Shown piece after piece: positions 6,665 to 8,055 of a DNA stretch of 8,055 nt. Numbering within the stretch: the stretch's first letter is position 1; each line of letters opens with the position of its first letter. Where the stretch lies: the NCBI GenBank assembly GCA_947624765.1, contig CANQLS010000067.1, positions 1-8,055 on the forward strand. Direction: 5' to 3'. This DNA is from an uncultured Clostridia bacterium (GTDB lineage: Bacteria > Bacillota > Clostridia > TANB77 > UBA1234). A model generated the notes under the pieces. The model made no database searches. It was given only the letters and a program-made list of their open reading frames with translations, and was not told where the DNA came from. The position numbers and the translations under genes were made by a program.

Positions 6665-6693
6665 CAATTATTCACCATTCTCTATTCATTATT
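6665..6693. repeat. AT-rich short repeat, related to 6923-6944
   Basis: CAATTATTCACCATTCTC followed by TATTCATTATT resembles CAACTATTCACTATTCATTATT at 6923-6944 and the ACAACTATTCACTA beside the left copy's stop. The two intergenic copies flank the small ORF and its promoter. The rest of 6565-6735 holds no gene or clear signal that I can see. Confidence 0.4.
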
Positions 6694-6732
6694 TATTACG
6701 TTTTTAATAACTTCTATTCCGAATTATTAATT

Positions 6733-6804
6733 TTAATTAAAACAAATGTGTGTGTGTGTGTGTGTGTGTAGAACCGCAACGGTTTCAGCGTTTTTCTTTT
6801 GCAT
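6733..6804 (-). CDS. Possible 23-residue ORF containing (CA)11
   Basis: A short ORF reads MQKKNAETVAVL then HTHTHTH then ICFN and stops at TAA. AAGGAG lies eight bases before the ATG, and a near-consensus promoter (TTGCTA-17-TACAAT) lies upstream, so both transcription and translation signals are better than expected by chance. Codons 13-19 are the CA repeat, so any gain or loss of repeat units changes the frame; all three frames downstream end within a few dozen bases, so no long protein is switched. It could instead be an untranslated RNA with hairpin AACCG-TTG-CGGTT (6772-6784). I do not recognise the peptide. Confidence 0.4.
   Translation of the reverse strand: MQKKNAETVAVLHTHTHTHICFN
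6747..6768. repeat. (TG)11 dinucleotide microsatellite, (CA)11 on the minus strand
   Basis: Eleven perfect TG units, rare in bacterial DNA and prone to slippage. It follows the hairpin at 6772-6784 on the minus strand through the same CTACA link seen at 4551-4587. Confidence 0.95.
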
Positions 6805-6836
6805 CTTTCTTTCTCCTTCGCTTATTTTATGACATA

Positions 6837-6865
6837 ATTGTACCAATAATAAAATAAAATAGCAA
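6837..6865 (-). promoter_or_regulatory. Consensus-like promoter in front of the (CA)11 ORF
   Basis: The minus strand reads TTGCTA (6860-6865), 17 bases, TACAAT (6837-6842). It points towards the small ORF and, beyond it, the left repeat-protein gene. Confidence 0.65.
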
Positions 6866-6922
6866 GACAAAGTTTAAAAAATAGTGAACCGTTGCTGTAA
6901 TGGAACATCTTCAAAACACATA

Positions 6923-6944
6923 CAACTATTCACTATTCATTATT
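6923..6944. repeat. AT-rich short repeat after the right copy
   Basis: CAACTATTCACTATTCATTATT, then TCAATATTAACTATTCACTAAT running into the stop codon of the right copy, so ACTATTCACTA occurs twice within about 40 bases. Related to 6665-6693. Confidence 0.5.
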
Positions 6945-6953
6945 CAATATTAA

Positions 6954-7283
6954 CTATTCACTAATGCTTTCTAAAATCGGATATCCTGTTTTGCTATCTA
7001 ACTTCCAGGTTAATAATTCCACAAAATCCTCATCTTCACCATGTTCTGCATTATAAGTTTCAACATAAGTATTCAAAATATCAACAAAATCTTGGCTTTG
7101 CATAAATGACAATGGATATGCTGTTGAATCAGTAACTTGAACCCCTGTATAACCACAAATTTGTATATTCAATTCTTCTGGCCAATAGCAATTTCCTAAA
7201 TAGCTACTACTTCCTCCTATGCCTAAAATTCCACCGCTTGTATCTGTCCGTTTCAATTTCTCCAACAGAATAACAATTTTCAA
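6954..7283 (-). CDS. Right copy, C-terminal segment with conserved tail block
   Basis: The in-sense part starts at 7235 (GGILGIGGSSSYLGNCYWPEELN) and runs through the conserved tail to TAG. The 16 residues from the TTG at 7283 to that point are out of frame, so the apparent start is false. The segment is the 3' end of the broken right copy. Confidence 0.7.
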   Translation of the reverse strand: MKIVILLEKLKRTDTSGGILGIGGSSSYLGNCYWPEELNIQICGYTGVQVTDSTAYPLSFMQSQDFVDILNTYVETYNAEHGEDEDFVELLTWKLDSKTGYPILESISE

Positions 7284-7899
7284 TTTTGCCGGCTACTGAT
7301 TGAACTTGTCCGCAAAATACCACCAGTACTATAAGAACCTATTATGTTTCCAAAATTACAACAGTTAATTTGAATACAATCATATCCTCCGAACTCCTAT
7401 TATTCCACCAGATGAACCAATACTTCCGCTTCCCTACATCGGCATAATTCATTGAATTAATAATCATGGTACCACTACCATATCCTTGAATTCCCCCCGT
7501 ATAATCTGTTCCGAGTATATATTCATAATTAGCACAATTTATTACTGTCGCATTTGCCCCGTTAATCCCACCTACATAAGTATTTCCTTCTATTTTTCCA
7601 TAGTTTTTGCAATTCAATAATGTACCGGCATTTCCATTAATTCCTCCTACATATCTATTTCCTTTTACCTCTCCATAATTTTGACAATTCGTTGCTTGGC
7701 TTCCTCCAATTCCTCCAACAATTTGAGTTCCAATTATATTACCATAATTCTGACAATCTATAGCTTCTCCTCCACTAGTTATTCCAAAAACATATTCGCC
7801 GCCTTCTATATTACCGTAATTCTGACAATGTATTATACTTCCTCTATTATTAATACCAACAGCATCGCCTTTCGCTTTTATATTAACTCTCGAAATACA
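7188..7899 (-). repeat. Nine tandem GLUG-like coils of the right copy
   Basis: The same coil pattern as in the left copy. Eight of nine coils begin with Cys; one begins with Ser (SMNYADV). The four frame breaks all fall in the last three coils. Confidence 0.75.
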
Positions 7900-8055
7900 A
7901 TTTTCCAGCAATGTTGCATCCAAAGCAATACCGCCAGCACTTCCCTCGCTGATGATTTCTCCACTTACTTCTAAATTTTTTATTGAAAGTTCTGCTCCTA
8001 CCCAAATACTAAACATTCCTCCATATTGTGAAGCGTATTCGTACAAGTTTTGAAT
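7342..8055 (-). CDS. Right copy, open repeat segment entering from the window edge
   Basis: The frame reads NLEVSGEIISEGSAGGIAL, ENCISRVN, then regular coils (CQNYGEVKGNRYVGGINGN, CKNYGKIEGNTYVGGINGA). In-frame sense lasts to ADVGK at 7429; beyond the CGG codon there the frame gives 28 unrelated residues and stops at 7342. No start is supported inside the window; the TTG at 8046 has no ribosome site and lies mid-domain. Confidence 0.7.
   Translation of the reverse strand: MQNLYEYASQYGGMFSIWVGAELSIKNLEVSGEIISEGSAGGIALDATLLENCISRVNIKAKGDAVGINNRGSIIHCQNYGNIEGGEYVFGITSGGEAIDCQNYGNIIGTQIVGGIGGSQATNCQNYGEVKGNRYVGGINGNAGTLLNCKNYGKIEGNTYVGGINGANATVINCANYEYILGTDYTGGIQGYGSGTMIINSMNYADVGKRKYWFIWWNNRSSEDMIVFKLTVVILET

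Larger units (their letters stand above)
6954..8055 (-). pseudogene. GLUG-like repeat protein, right copy, four +1 frame breaks, 5' part outside window
   Basis: This paralogue is open to the window edge (first codons IQNLYEYASQYGGMF). It can be read through as one protein of about 365 residues if four single-base +1 changes at 7428, 7391, 7312 and 7236 are bridged. It then shows nine Cys- or Ser-initiated coils and the same C-terminal block as the left copy (TGYPILESISE, TAG). The prepilin-like leader expected from the left copy would be outside the window. At the 7236 break the copies align residue for residue (VGELEAINMK-GGILG against VGEIETDRYK-GGILG), so exactly one extra base is present. 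The 600 bases before and 280 after the broken stretch are intact. Confidence 0.75.

Noticed and set aside
6861..6895. Possible terminator AGCAA...TTGCT after the right copy
   Set aside because: The stem is only five pairs with a loop of more than 20 bases, and it overlaps the -35 box of the small ORF promoter. I see no convincing terminator for the right copy.
4924..7899. CRISPR array or DNA-level tandem repeats in the coil regions
   Set aside because: The regular spacing is of protein coils with variable codons; there are no identical 25-40 base direct repeats with unique spacers.

Overview
The window looks like an AT-rich Bacillota chromosome, most likely a Clostridia-type anaerobe. The evidence is a perfect CIRCE operator in front of groES-groEL, AGGAGG-type ribosome sites, SigA-like promoters (TTGACA/TATAAT class), a sporulation-sigma-like regulator, and a prepilin-like leader of a kind common in clostridial surface proteins. 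TGA is a stop and TGG encodes Trp, so nothing suggests a reassigned TGA. I cannot name the species. Every gene I can support lies on the minus strand, so transcription runs from the right end of the window to the left.

Right half (about 4669-8055): two tandem paralogues encode large repeat proteins, roughly 23-30 residues per coil with the pattern C-x-N-Y-G...V-G-G-I-x-G (GLUG-like, probably a beta-solenoid). The left copy (4669-6471) has a complete N-terminus with a type IV prepilin-like leader. The right copy enters from outside the window. Both reading frames are broken: I count one +1 and one -1 change in the left copy and four +1 changes in the right copy. All five +1 changes can be written as one extra C directly before a glycine GGN codon, which makes an in-frame CGG. 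This is the oddest feature of the window. The copies are nearly identical at their 3' ends. Each is followed by an AT-rich spacer and a small hairpin that runs into CTACA and CA-rich sequence. The one behind the right copy contains (CA)11 inside a 23-codon ORF that has its own good promoter and ribosome site.

Centre (2450-4503): the groES-groEL chaperonin operon, with a consensus promoter and CIRCE, so it should be repressed by HrcA and induced by misfolded protein. No terminator is visible after groEL.

Left half (1-2442): an alternative sigma factor gene follows groEL. It has its own promoter, a leader of about 120 nt holding a strong ribosome site with a two-codon ORF, a C-terminal domain I do not recognise, and a clearly higher GC content than its neighbours. 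A strong terminator ends it, and the promoter of priA (replication restart helicase, 3' part outside the window) starts inside that terminator's U-tract. The chaperonin and priA genes are ordinary housekeeping. The sigma factor and the repeat-protein locus are the accessory, less described parts.
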